A stretch of 64,000 nt of DNA from CALDTK01 sp965215215 (GTDB lineage: Bacteria; Bacteroidota; Bacteroidia; Chitinophagales; Saprospiraceae): the NCBI GenBank assembly GCA_965215215.1, contig OZ244043.1, positions 248,001-312,000 on the forward strand. The letters are read 5' to 3'. Of the stretch, positions 24,676 through 32,694 are shown piece after piece. Below the pieces are notes generated by a model, which was given only the letters and a program-made list of their open reading frames with translations, was not told the DNA's origin and did not search any database. Every line of letters starts with the position of its first letter. Positions within the stretch are counted from its first letter, which is position 1. The translations under genes and the position numbers were made by a program.

Positions 24676-25665
24676 CTAGTTCACGTTGGGAGGCAGCTTC
24701 GGGTCGCCGTTGCGCCCGTCCGCATCGGACTCGGGTGACTTTCCGGAGACCTCCGTAGGCTGATCGCCGTTCCCGCGGAGATTGAGTTGCACCTCGCCGA
24801 GCCGCATTCCGCCCTTGGCGTCGAAATCGAGCGTACGGATCGGGAACGGGATGGTGATATCGTGTTTGTCGTACATCCGCTTGATCACCTTGATCGTGTC
24901 CGACTGCGATTTGAGAAAGTCCTTTTGCGCGTTAGCGGGTTGCCAGAACCGCAGTGTGCCGTTGATCGAGGAGTCACCGAACTCCGTCCAGTACAGCTCG
25001 ACCCCCCGTTCTTCGATGTGCTCCACCTCCCGCTTGACGGTTTCGACGGTGAGACGCTCCACTTCGTCCAGGTCTTCCCCGTAACTGACACCGATAGTGA
25101 GGTCTATACGGCGGTGCTTATTGACGCTGTAGTTTTTGAGCGGATTCTGCAGCACGTCTTTATTCGGGATTATTACTTCCTGACCCTGGAGTGTCTTGAT
25201 TGCCGTATTCCGCAGCGTGATCCCTTGGATGATCCCAAAATAGTCGTTCGTCTCCACGAGATCGCCCGGCTTGTAGAGCTCCTTGACCGACATCATCACG
25301 CCGCTAAAAAGATTGGCCAGCGGATCTTGCAGCGCGAAACCGATCGCTAATCCCAGGATACCCGCACCCGCGAGCATCGAGCGGACCGGGCCGCTGAGGT
25401 CGAGCACGCTGAGCGCTCCGAATAGCCCCAGCGCCACCACGATCACCCGCGCGATAGATCCGGTCAGATCGGCGACGTTCTGGTTGCCGCTCGCCCGCAT
25501 CAAGACTTGGTGAACGACTCTGTATACGTAGCGCGCGAGTACCCAACCGATGATCACGATCAGGATCGCGATCAGAAGATTCGGAAGCGCGAGGATGAGC
25601 TTATCGAACCAGAGCAACAGTTTATCCTGTAGCTTACCTAACGCTTCCTGCAGTTGATCCCACAT
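24676..25665 (-). CDS. Small-conductance mechanosensitive channel (MscS family)
   Basis: 329 residues. Three membrane helices occupy the first 130 residues. The pore helix is followed by GFALQDPLANLFSGVMM, the MscS beta-domain entry. PGDLVETNDYFGIIQGITLRNTAIKT and VIIPNKDVLQNPLKNYS complete the family signature, ending in a C-terminal polar tail. It opens under membrane tension to release osmolytes during hypo-osmotic shock. It starts at ATG 25663-25665 and lies upstream of the YtxH gene on the same strand. A second, different MscS gene occurs at 47810-48730. Confidence 0.92.
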   Translation of the reverse strand: MWDQLQEALGKLQDKLLLWFDKLILALPNLLIAILIVIIGWVLARYVYRVVHQVLMRASGNQNVADLTGSIARVIVVALGLFGALSVLDLSGPVRSMLAGAGILGLAIGFALQDPLANLFSGVMMSVKELYKPGDLVETNDYFGIIQGITLRNTAIKTLQGQEVIIPNKDVLQNPLKNYSVNKHRRIDLTIGVSYGEDLDEVERLTVETVKREVEHIEERGVELYWTEFGDSSINGTLRFWQPANAQKDFLKSQSDTIKVIKRMYDKHDITIPFPIRTLDFDAKGGMRLGEVQLNLRGNGDQPTEVSGKSPESDADGRNGDPKLPPNVN

Positions 25666-26024
25666 ACGATTGAATGCTTCTCGAGAAACGCCCGCGGTCC
25701 GTGTGCTCGCTGCGGGCGCCGACTACGTAGCCGAATTAGTTTGTCTTAGTGTATTGACTACGTTGTGCAGCGCGGAAACGTTGAGTTGCTCGAGGCCACA
25801 CTGGATTTTTGGCCCACGGATCCATCGCGCTCACGCGCTACGGAAGTCGCTACGCCACTAGGGTGTTACGGTGATACCGGTTGTTAGAGCTTTAGGGTTC
25901 GCAAGTATTATCCTTTTTTCGTACAACGAATTTGTCGGCTACTAGCGTAACGTGCGCGCGAGTCGTACCTTAAGGTGGATTTTAGACCATGAAGTAACAA
26001 AAGGCGTACCCCAGACCCCTAGCC
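25666..26024. other. 359-bp divergent intergenic region, no gene seen
   Basis: Between the MscS and sigma-factor starts I find no convincing coding frame or RNA gene. It holds a 7-bp inverted repeat, CGCCCGC (25689-25695) with GCGGGCG (25712-25718), close to the MscS start. An AT-rich stretch around 25900-25935 ahead of the sigma gene is the likely promoter area. No clear -33/-7 pair is assignable. Confidence 0.4.
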
Positions 26025-26552
26025 ATGCATACCACCGACTTCTCGCGCGCTTTCCAACGGATCCGCCAGCCGCTGTGGGCATACGCAGTCAAGTTAACCA
26101 GGTCTGCCCGCGCTGCGGCGGTGCTCGTGCGTGAGACCGAATCGCGCGCCGCACTCGAGTTCAACCGGCGGGCGGCCCCTCCGAATTTTAACGCGTGGAT
26201 ATTCTCTATGCTTAGAAACACGCACTTATCCACGTACCGGAGGACGAGCCCCGCGCCTCCACAGTCGAAACGTACGGAAGGCTACGTACCGACCTCCGTG
26301 CAGCCCAGATCGACGGCAACCGGCCCGGGGGATAGCCCGTCCACCAACATATCCCAAGCTACACTCCGGAAGTACTTGAACGAAATCGAGCCGAAGTACA
26401 GTCGACCGTTCACGCTGTATTATACCGGTTATACGTACGAGGAGATAAGTCGGCATCTCGATCTACCGCTCGCTACGATCAAGGAGCGCGTGACCTGGAC
26501 CCGCCAGCGCGTTATCGCGGCCATCCGCGAACAGACGCAGACGCACGCTTGA
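26025..26552 (+). CDS. Divergent ECF-type RNA polymerase sigma factor
   Basis: 175 residues. The N-terminal half is a shortened, diverged sigma region 2 (LVRETESRAALEFNRR, then NFNAWIFSMLRNTHLSTYRR, the region 2.4-like end). The C-terminal half is region 4 (RPFTLYYTGYTYEEISRHLDLPLATIKERVTWTRQRV), a clear helix-turn-helix. This is the extracytoplasmic-function sigma plan. No anti-sigma gene is adjacent: the next features downstream are tRNAs on the other strand. It ends shortly before a bidirectional terminator. Confidence 0.8.
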   Translation: MHTTDFSRAFQRIRQPLWAYAVKLTRSARAAAVLVRETESRAALEFNRRAAPPNFNAWIFSMLRNTHLSTYRRTSPAPPQSKRTEGYVPTSVQPRSTATGPGDSPSTNISQATLRKYLNEIEPKYSRPFTLYYTGYTYEEISRHLDLPLATIKERVTWTRQRVIAAIREQTQTHA

Positions 26553-26598
26553 ATCCGGCTTGCAGTTGTATTTGCTACTTTCCGTAGTCGGAACAAAG

Positions 26599-26632
26599 AA
26601 GCCCCAGCAACGCAACGTCGCCGGGGCTTTTC
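26599..26632 (+). terminator. Rho-independent terminator after the sigma-factor gene
   Basis: AAGCCCC (26599-26605) pairs with GGGGCTT (26623-26629), followed by TTCT, giving a stem and short T-tract 45 bp after the sigma stop. On the minus strand the same stem is followed by CTTTGTT, so it may also end the tRNA transcript coming from the right. Confidence 0.6.
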
Positions 26633-26636
26633 TCTG

Positions 26637-26709
26637 TCGGGGTGACTGGGTTCGAACCAGCGACCTCACGGTCCCAAACCGCGCGCGCTACCAGCTGCGC
26701 CACACCCCG
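26637..26709 (-). tRNA. tRNA-Pro (UGG)
   Basis: Read on the minus strand, the acceptor CGGGGTG (26709-26703) pairs with CACCCCG (26644-26638), with discriminator A at 26637. The D-arm has TGGCGCAGCTGGTAGCGC. The anticodon loop centres on TTTGGGA, giving anticodon TGG for proline. The T-arm has GGTTCGAACC. CCA is not encoded. Confidence 0.95.
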
Positions 26710-26760
26710 AAATTTCAGTTACCAAAGCTTGGCACTCCTCCCTACACGAGGTAGAATGAG

Positions 26761-26845
26761 CGGAGACGGCGGGATTCGAACCCGCGGTACCCGGAGGTAC
26801 GGCAGTTTAGCAAACTACTGGTTTCAGCCACTCACCCACGTCTCC
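26761..26845 (-). tRNA. tRNA-Ser (GCU)
   Basis: Read on the minus strand, GGAGACG (26845-26839) pairs with CGTCTCC (26768-26762), with discriminator G at 26761. The length of about 85 nt reflects a long variable arm (type II). The anticodon region AGTTTGCTAAACT gives GCT, which reads AGY serine codons. The T-arm has GGGTTCGAATCCC. CCA is not encoded. Confidence 0.95.
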
Positions 26846-26948
26846 GACTGGTCTCCCCCACAGCGTTTTGCGGAAGCGGGGCGAATGTACCTCTGGACGG
26901 GGCAATGTGCAAGTACGCTCGGTCGGTTTATGCCACGAAAAGCGGAAT

Positions 26949-28355
26949 TTAGCCGAGTTGAAGTTTGAGTTTCTTCTCTACCTCCTCCACGGCGGTATTG
27001 AAGGAGTCGTCCGTGTCCATCAGGTCGCGAACCGTGCGGCAGGAGTAGATCACGGTGGAGTGGTCTCGGTTACCGAAGTGGGAGCCGATCTTCTTCAGGG
27101 ACGCCTCGGTATGCTTCTTCGCTAAGTACATGGATACCTGGCGCGCGACCACGACGTGGCGCTTCCGGGTCTGCCCGCGGACCAAGTCGACCGAGACGTT
27201 GAAGTACTCGGCGACGAGCTCGAGGATCGAATCGACGGTGACCTCGCGGCTCGCACGGTGTACCGTCGAGCCGACGACTTCACGGGCGAGGTTGAGGTCG
27301 ATGGTGCGGTCGAGCAGACCGGCGCGACCGATCAGGCTGACGATCGCCCCTTCGAGCTCTCGGACCGACTCGTCCACATTGTGACAAACGTACTCAACCA
27401 CCTCGCCCGAGACGGCCACGCCCTCCTCGGCGGCTTTGTTGGCGAAGATGGCCATGCGGGTCTCCACGTCGGGGCGCTGTAGATCCGCGGTTAGGCCCCA
27501 CTTGAAGCGGGATAGCAACCTGCGCTCCATGCCTTCGAGATCCTTCGGCGCACGGTCGCTGGTCAGGATGATCTGCTTGCGATTTTGGTGTAGCTGATTG
27601 AACATGTGGAAGAAGATCTTTTGGGTCTTCTCCTTACCGGCCAAGAACTGAATATCGTCCATGATGAGCACGTCGATCGACTGGTAGAAGCCGGTCAGCT
27701 CGTTGATCGTGTTCTCGCGGATGGCGTTGATGATCTGGTTGGTGAACTCTTCGGCCTGGCAGTAGAGCACTCGCTTATCCGGGTGGTTGCGCAAGATCTC
27801 GTTGCCGATCGCACCGGCCAGGTGCGTCTTACCGAGCCCGGTCTCGCCGTAGATGACCAGGGGGTTAAACGCCGTGGTACCGGGGCGCTTGGCGACGCTC
27901 AGACCGGCGGTACGAGCCAGACGGTTGCAGTCCCCTTCGACGTAGCTCTCGAAGCTGTGGTCGGGATTGAGCTGTGGATCGAGTTTCGGTCGTCGGATAC
28001 CGGGGATCACGAAGGGGTTCGTAGGCATCACGTCTGATTCGGATGCGGGGTGGGCAGAAGCGTTGGCTTCTGCGGTAGCGTATGCGTCCACGGCTTCAGG
28101 TTTTTTAACTACAATTTGGTATTCGAGTCGGCCGGCCGAACCAAGCTCCCGCCGGATTGCAGTTCTGAGAACTGCGACATAGTGCTCCTCCAGCATCTCG
28201 TAGAAGAACCTATTAGGTATTTGCACCGTGAGGGCATTGTCCCTCAAGCCAACGGCGCGGATTGGCTCGAACCACGTACGGAAGGTTTGCTCGGAGACGT
28301 CATTCCGGATGCTAGCGAGGCACCGAGCCCAGGTGTCAGTACAGTCTTTACCCAT
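26949..28355 (-). CDS. dnaA: Chromosomal replication initiator protein DnaA
   Basis: 468 residues, the AAA+ initiator that binds DnaA boxes and opens the origin. Domain I covers about 1-80 (SEQTFRTWFEPIRAV). A linker with GIRRPKLDPQLNPDHSFESYVEG leads into the AAA+ domain: Walker A GETGLGKT (170-177), Walker B VLIMDDIQFL. Domain IV ends with FGNRDHSTVIYSCRTV, the box-binding signature. The start is ATG 28353-28355. A 505-bp gap lies upstream, but I find no cluster of DnaA boxes in it. Two tRNA genes lie downstream. Confidence 0.97.
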   Translation of the reverse strand: MGKDCTDTWARCLASIRNDVSEQTFRTWFEPIRAVGLRDNALTVQIPNRFFYEMLEEHYVAVLRTAIRRELGSAGRLEYQIVVKKPEAVDAYATAEANASAHPASESDVMPTNPFVIPGIRRPKLDPQLNPDHSFESYVEGDCNRLARTAGLSVAKRPGTTAFNPLVIYGETGLGKTHLAGAIGNEILRNHPDKRVLYCQAEEFTNQIINAIRENTINELTGFYQSIDVLIMDDIQFLAGKEKTQKIFFHMFNQLHQNRKQIILTSDRAPKDLEGMERRLLSRFKWGLTADLQRPDVETRMAIFANKAAEEGVAVSGEVVEYVCHNVDESVRELEGAIVSLIGRAGLLDRTIDLNLAREVVGSTVHRASREVTVDSILELVAEYFNVSVDLVRGQTRKRHVVVARQVSMYLAKKHTEASLKKIGSHFGNRDHSTVIYSCRTVRDLMDTDDSFNTAVEEVEKKLKLQLG

Positions 28356-28860
28356 TATCCTTTGGTCTGGATTTCACGATTGAGTGGTTTGTAAACTGTA
28401 TCAATAAGCTTCGGGAAACTGAAGCCTTTAGGCGGGGTATCCTTCTCTAGCGGGGTGGCGAGAATGACCCGTTGCTCCGTCCAAAGGTGGGACAAAACAC
28501 CCGGTTTTTCGCAGAGATTTGTCCCAGAGAGCCGTAGAAAACTTTTATTCGGTGACAATGTGGTGGCTAACTTACTAACTTCCAACCGTTTAAAACCGAC
28601 AAAAAGATACCAAAAAATCGGTACCTATATCTCGGTATGGTTTAAGTCAGTACGCTTTCGCCGCCCTTCGGGTTGCCTCGTCGTGGCTGGGCTCGCCCGA
28701 TCGCCACCGCCGCGGGACGTGTTTCGGATCTCAAGCTAGGGAGCCTAGGCCGAAGCACCCCGCGGATTCTAACATCGAACCTCCACGAAAAGCCGCCCCG
28801 GTTTAGACATTCGGTGTGGAAAGCCCGACCCGACGCGTCGTAACGCTCAGCCGGAAACGC
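28356..28860. other. 505-bp region upstream of dnaA
   Basis: No convincing gene. The half nearest dnaA (28356-28640) is markedly more AT-rich than its surroundings, with A/T tracts around 28540-28620, suggesting the dnaA promoter or leader. The other half is GC-rich. I see no TTATCCACA-like boxes, so origin function is not supported by sequence. The far edge carries a palindrome, CGACGCGTCG (28831-28840), and the tandem repeat listed separately. Confidence 0.4.
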
Positions 28861-28869
28861 TCAGCCGAA
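28842..28869. repeat. 14-bp tandem duplication across a stop codon
   Basis: The units 28842-28855 and 28856-28869 differ only at the last base (aacgctcagccgga, then aacgctcagccgaa). The second unit contains the stop codon of the minus-strand gene at 28861; the first adds an out-of-frame copy beyond it. Confidence 0.8.
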
Positions 28870-29397
28870 CAGGAGGCTCGCCTCCTTCTTCACGGCGCTC
28901 AGCGCCATCCCGAGACCGGCGGCGCTCGACGGGGCGGCCTGATCGAGCAGCGTGCGGGCCAGCCGGCGGGCGGGCATCTGCGGCTCCACGATGTCGCTCA
29001 CGGAGCTCACCGCCTGCAGGGTGTTGTCGCGGGCCTGCTGTACGATCGACCACAGGGACTGCGACATGTAGATCTGTTGCGACATGTTGTGCTCGTATTC
29101 GTGCTGGATGGCGAGGTAGATCGATAGGCGCAACTCCCCCGCCGTTTGGTCCGGCTGTTGCAAGCGCAGCAACAGGCTCGGGATCGAGATGCGCTCGCAG
29201 AACAGGCTCACCCGTTCGTAAGCCTGCAACCTCAGCGGTAGCGTCTCCGCGGCGCGCGCAGCCTGATTGCGGAGGAGTTCCATCTTCTCCTGGGTACGCA
29301 AGTGGTTGCGTAGCAGTCCGCTCGCCGTGAAGTACACGATCAGCGCCGGGACGGCGATCTTGAGGAGTTCGAAAATTGCTTCTAACCAGCCTAGCAT
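28861..29397 (-). CDS. Conserved-looking membrane-anchored protein, unknown (DUF7935-like)
   Basis: 178 residues. One N-terminal membrane helix (LLKIAVPALIVYFTASGLLR) is followed by a charged helical body (RTQEKMELLRNQAARAAETLPLRLQAYERVSLFCERIS). The ERVSLFCERI and EYEHNMSQQIYMS segments match a protein type I recall from many Bacteroidota, filed as DUF7935; the identification is from memory. No catalytic motif is seen. It is divergent from the Fe-S carrier gene. Its stop codon lies within a tandem duplication. Confidence 0.6.
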   Translation of the reverse strand: MLGWLEAIFELLKIAVPALIVYFTASGLLRNHLRTQEKMELLRNQAARAAETLPLRLQAYERVSLFCERISIPSLLLRLQQPDQTAGELRLSIYLAIQHEYEHNMSQQIYMSQSLWSIVQQARDNTLQAVSSVSDIVEPQMPARRLARTLLDQAAPSSAAGLGMALSAVKKEASLLFG

Positions 29398-29481
29398 AAG
29401 TTGTCCTTCTCGATAACGCGCCCAAAGTAGCCCTCGCGCCCGGTGCGCAACCGCTACCTTAACGCCACGTTACTCTCCAAT

Positions 29482-29838
29482 ATGACCGCCACCGCAGCAC
29501 CCACCCGAACCGCTCCGATCACGATCACCGAGACGGCCCTCGCGCAGCTCTCCTCCATCCGCGACCAGCAGGACATCCCGCAGCAGTACGGACTCCGCGT
29601 CGGTGTCAAAGGCGGTGGATGCAGTGGGTTCCAGTACATCCTGGGCTTCGACGAGCCGAAGGAAACCGACCAAACCTTCGCGCTCGGGGCGCTGACCATC
29701 CTCATGGATCGTTCGCACGGGCTCTACCTGCTGGGCATGGAGATCGATTGGGTAGAAGGCCTCAACAACCGGGGCTTCTCCTTCAACAACCCGAACGCCA
29801 CGGATACCTGTGGCTGCGGTACCTCCTTCAACGCATAG
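29482..29838 (+). CDS. A-type iron-sulfur carrier (IscA/HesB family)
   Basis: 118 residues. It carries Fe-S clusters to target enzymes. The three cysteines of the family are in place: one in GGGCSGFQY and two in DTCGCGTSFNA at the C-terminus. ITITETALAQLSSIR is the usual N-terminal strand/helix, and EIDWVEGLNNRGFSFNNPNA the conserved C-terminal region. The ATG at 29482 is preferred to a GTG 39 bp upstream. Which of the IscA, SufA or ErpA roles it has cannot be read from one gene. The stop lies within a 16-bp tandem duplication. Confidence 0.92.
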   Translation: MTATAAPTRTAPITITETALAQLSSIRDQQDIPQQYGLRVGVKGGGCSGFQYILGFDEPKETDQTFALGALTILMDRSHGLYLLGMEIDWVEGLNNRGFSFNNPNATDTCGCGTSFNA

Positions 29839-29857
29839 GGGCTTCAACGCATAGGGC
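29826..29857. repeat. 16-bp tandem duplication across the iscA-type stop
   Basis: The unit cttcaacgcatagggg (29826-29841) is repeated immediately at 29842-29857, identical over the first 15 bases. The first copy holds the TAG stop (29836-29838) of the Fe-S carrier gene; the second TAG is out of frame. Confidence 0.9.
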
Positions 29858-29896
29858 TAGCCACCGGACTGCTCCCGGTAGCTGACCCCTACCCGA

Positions 29897-31126
29897 CTAC
29901 ATCCTACCGATCACCTCGTCGGCGAACTCGCTACACTTGAGGAGCGTGGCGCCGTCCATGAGGCGCTCGAAGTCGTAGGTTACCCGTTTGGCGCTGATCG
30001 CGCCCTCGACCCCCTTGATGATCAGGTCCGCCGCCTCCGACCAACCCATGTAACGGAACATCATCTCTCCGGAGAGGACGACGGAGCTCGGGTTCACCTT
30101 GTCCTGGCCGGCGTACTTCGGGGCCGTACCGTGCGTGGCCTCGAAGATGGACGCCCCGGTGTTGTAGTTGATGTTGGCACCGGGGGCGATCCCGATTCCG
30201 CCAACCTGCGCCGCGAGCGCGTCGGAGATGTAATCGCCGTTCAGGTTGAGCGTCGCGATCACGGAGTACTCCGAAGGCCGCAGGATGATTTGCTGGAGCA
30301 TGGCGTCCGCGATCACGTCCTTGATGACGATCCGGTTGCCGCCCCGCTCGATCACGTGCCAGGGCCCCCCGTCGAGGGGTTTCGCGCCGAAGTCCTCGAC
30401 GGCCGTCTGGTAGCCCCAGTCCCGGAACGCCCCCTCCGTAAACTTCATGATGTTGCCCTTGTGCACGAGCGTCACCGACGGCTTACCGTTGGCGATGGCG
30501 TACTCGATGGCGGCGCGCACGAGCCGGGCTGTCCCCTCCCGCGAAACGGGCTTGATACCGAAACCGGAGCTCGCCGGAAAGCGCACCTTCTCGAAGCGCT
30601 CGGGGAAAGCGGCTTTGAACAGCTCCTTAAACTTCTCCGCGTCGGCCGTCCCTTCCTGGAACTCGATCCCGGCGTAAATGTCCTCCGTATTCTCGCGGAA
30701 GATGATCATATCGACCTTCTCGGGCTCCTTCACCGGGCTCGGTACGCCCTGGAAGTACTGCACCGGGCGCACGCAGGCGTACAGGTCGAGTTTTTGCCGC
30801 AAGGCGACGTTGAGCGAGCGGATACCGCCACCGACGGGTGTGGTCAGCGGCCCCTTGATACTCACCAGGTACTCCGCGATCGCATCGAGCGTGGCCTGCG
30901 GCAACCACTCCCCGGTGCCGTCCATGGCCTTCTGGCCGGCGAGCACCTCCTTCCACTCGATGGACCGCTCGCCGTCGTAGGCCTTCGCGACCGCCGCATC
31001 TAGCACCCGACTTGCCGCCGCCCAGATATCCGGACCGATTCCGTCGCCCTCGATAAAGGGAATAATCGGTCGATTAGGTACGCTTAATTTTCCGTCGTCA
31101 ATCTTGATCGTCTGGCCTTGGCTCAT
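29897..31126 (-). CDS. icd: Isocitrate dehydrogenase (NADP-dependent)
   Basis: 409 residues. It oxidises isocitrate to 2-oxoglutarate in the TCA cycle. PFIEGDGIGPDIW (23-35) and the substrate-site GGGIRSLNVALRQKLDLYACVRP are present; Ser104 is the position phosphorylated in the E. coli enzyme. FRENTEDIYAG, NLNGDYISDALAAQVGGIGIAPG and EATHGTAPKYAGQ complete the bacterial homodimeric type. The ATG at 31124-31126 is chosen over a TTG eight codons upstream. An exact TACATTTG promoter element lies 22 bp upstream of the ATG. Confidence 0.95.
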   Translation of the reverse strand: MSQGQTIKIDDGKLSVPNRPIIPFIEGDGIGPDIWAAASRVLDAAVAKAYDGERSIEWKEVLAGQKAMDGTGEWLPQATLDAIAEYLVSIKGPLTTPVGGGIRSLNVALRQKLDLYACVRPVQYFQGVPSPVKEPEKVDMIIFRENTEDIYAGIEFQEGTADAEKFKELFKAAFPERFEKVRFPASSGFGIKPVSREGTARLVRAAIEYAIANGKPSVTLVHKGNIMKFTEGAFRDWGYQTAVEDFGAKPLDGGPWHVIERGGNRIVIKDVIADAMLQQIILRPSEYSVIATLNLNGDYISDALAAQVGGIGIAPGANINYNTGASIFEATHGTAPKYAGQDKVNPSSVVLSGEMMFRYMGWSEAADLIIKGVEGAISAKRVTYDFERLMDGATLLKCSEFADEVIGRM

Positions 31127-31147
31127 GAAGTTCTCAACTTTGGGCGG

Positions 31148-31155
31148 CAAATGTA
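31148..31155 (-). promoter_or_regulatory. icd promoter -7 element
   Basis: TACATTTG on the minus strand is an exact match to the Bacteroidota -7 consensus TAnnTTTG. It ends 22 bp before the icd ATG, giving a very short leader. The -33 element is weak (a TTTT tract near 31171-31174). Confidence 0.5.
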
Positions 31156-31203
31156 GTCGGCTTCGCTTACGCTAAAACGCCTCACCTGACTCCCCCGACA
31201 ACA

Positions 31204-31220
31204 TAAAACATATTGTTTTA
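31204..31220. promoter_or_regulatory. Perfect palindrome between icd and ruvB
   Basis: TAAAACATATTGTTTTA is symmetric around position 31212 (arms TAAAACAT/TTGTTTTA pair over 8 bases apart from the central trio). It is AT-rich in a GC-rich region, centred 46 bp before the ruvB ATG and 86 bp before the icd ATG. It is operator-like, though it could also contribute a -33 TTG to a ruvB promoter with TACCTTCG at 31239-31246. Confidence 0.45.
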
Positions 31221-31257
31221 CATTTAGAATCAGTACCGTACCTTCGGGATCGCAGTT

Positions 31258-32280
31258 ATGAACGAAATCCTACTTGCCGACCAAGAGCACCTCTCGGGGG
31301 AGGAGCAGACCGTCGAAAAAGCACTCCGCCCCCAGTTGCTCAACGATTTCGCCGGCCAGGCGAAGCTGGTGGAGAACCTCGAGGTCTTTATCGCTGCCGC
31401 GAAACTCCGGGGCGAGGCCCTCGACCACGTGCTGCTCCACGGCCCGCCGGGCCTCGGCAAGACTACCCTATCGCACATCATCAGCCACGAGCTCGGCGCG
31501 GGACTCAAGATGACCAGCGGCCCGGTCCTCGAAAAACCGGGTGACCTCGCCGGCTTACTCACCAACCTAGACCCCGGCGACGTACTCTTCATCGACGAGA
31601 TCCACCGCCTGAACACCGTCGTGGAGGAGTACCTGTACAGCGCGATGGAGGATTTCCGGATCGACATCATGATCGATAGCGGACCGAACGCGCGCAGCGT
31701 TCAGCTCAGCCTGCACCCTTTCACGCTCGTCGGAGCCACCACCCGCATGGGTTTACTGACGGCCCCGATGCGCGCGCGCTTCGGGATCACCTGTCTGCTC
31801 GACTACTACGACGTGGCGACGCTCACCAACATCGTCGTCCGTTCGGCGGAGATCCTCGACGTAGCCATAGACCAGAACGGCGCGACGGAGATCGCCCGCC
31901 GCTCCCGGGGTACCCCGCGGATCGCGAACGCCCTGCTGCGGCGCATCCGAGACTTTGCCCAAATCAAGGGGAACGGCTCCATCGACCAAGCGATCGCGCA
32001 GTACGGGCTCAGGGCGTTGAACGTCGACGAGGGCGGCCTCGACGAAATGGATAACCGCATCCTTACCTCGATCATCCACAAGTTCAAGGGCGGCCCAGTA
32101 GGGATGACGACCATCGCTACCGCCGTGGGTGAGGAGCCGGGTACGATCGAGGAGGTCCACGAGCCCTTCCTCATCATGGAGGGGTACCTCCAACGGACGC
32201 CGCGCGGGCGGGAGGCTACCGAGAAAGCGTACTCCCACCTCGGTGTCGCCCGCCCCGCGGACGAGCGGACGCTCTTTTAA
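31258..32280 (+). CDS. ruvB: Holliday junction branch-migration helicase RuvB
   Basis: A 340-residue AAA+ motor that, with RuvA, moves Holliday junctions in recombinational repair. It shows RPQLLNDFAGQ at the N-terminus, Walker A GPPGLGKT (62-69), Walker B VLFIDEIHRLN, sensor-1 LVGATTRMGLLTAPMRARFG and the arginine finger region. The C-terminal winged helix includes PRGREATEKAYSHLG. The ATG 31258 gives the normal length. ruvA and ruvC are not in the window, so the motor is encoded apart from its partners. Confidence 0.97.
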   Translation: MNEILLADQEHLSGEEQTVEKALRPQLLNDFAGQAKLVENLEVFIAAAKLRGEALDHVLLHGPPGLGKTTLSHIISHELGAGLKMTSGPVLEKPGDLAGLLTNLDPGDVLFIDEIHRLNTVVEEYLYSAMEDFRIDIMIDSGPNARSVQLSLHPFTLVGATTRMGLLTAPMRARFGITCLLDYYDVATLTNIVVRSAEILDVAIDQNGATEIARRSRGTPRIANALLRRIRDFAQIKGNGSIDQAIAQYGLRALNVDEGGLDEMDNRILTSIIHKFKGGPVGMTTIATAVGEEPGTIEEVHEPFLIMEGYLQRTPRGREATEKAYSHLGVARPADERTLF

Positions 32281-32295
32281 CGGCTACCGCCCGGC

Positions 32296-32327
32296 GCGGG
32301 CGCTAAGCCTGGCGGGCGCTAAGCCTG
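32296..32327. repeat. Perfect 16-bp tandem duplication across the DUF3467 stop
   Basis: GCGGGCGCTAAGCCTG occurs at 32296-32311 and again at 32312-32327 with no mismatch. The second copy contains the TAG stop (minus strand, 32319-32321) of the DUF3467 gene; the first places an out-of-frame copy beyond the gene end. Confidence 0.9.
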
Positions 32328-32660
32328 CGCCGGAGGTGTATTGAAGCTCATCGGAGAAAACGTGGGCGGCGTGGCCTCCGGCTCCTGGATCTTGCCGAAT
32401 TGCGCCTCGTAGCGCGAGACGTTGTCCGCCAAAGCCCGCAGGAGGCGTTTGGCGTGCTGGGGGCCGAGGATCAGGCGACTCTTCACCTTGGCTTTCGGAA
32501 CGTTGGGCACGATCTGAATGAAGTCGAGCACGAATTCCGTCGGACTGTGCGTGATCACGGCCAAATTGCTGTACTGGCCCTCGGCAAGCGCTTCGGGAAG
32601 CTCGATGTTGAGCTGTCGGGTGTTGTCCGTTGGGTGGTCTTCGTCGCTGTGATCAGCCAT
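32319..32660 (-). CDS. DUF3467 domain protein
   Basis: 113 residues. The segment LNIELPEALAEGQYSNLAVITHSPTEFVLDFIQIVPNVPKAKVKSRLILGPQHAKRLL is the full DUF3467 core, a small family with an IgG-like fold of unknown function that is widespread in Bacteroidota. The N- and C-terminal tails are disordered-looking. It lies upstream in sequence of ruvB's convergent end and 34 bp downstream of topA on the same strand order, so it is transcribed before nothing else and faces ruvB tail-to-tail. Its stop codon is duplicated. Confidence 0.88.
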   Translation of the reverse strand: MADHSDEDHPTDNTRQLNIELPEALAEGQYSNLAVITHSPTEFVLDFIQIVPNVPKAKVKSRLILGPQHAKRLLRALADNVSRYEAQFGKIQEPEATPPTFSPMSFNTPPAQA

Positions 32661-32694
32661 AGTTAGGTGCGTTTCTCGGTGCCGCTGACGGCGG

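Noticed and set aside
26222..26234. TTATCCACG as a DnaA box
   Set aside because: It is a single imperfect match inside the sigma-factor coding region, with no neighbouring boxes.
28355..28585. 76-residue open frame ending at the dnaA start
   Set aside because: It lies in the AT-rich dnaA leader, shows no domain, signal or typical composition, and ends exactly where dnaA begins only by chance overlap of the ATG.
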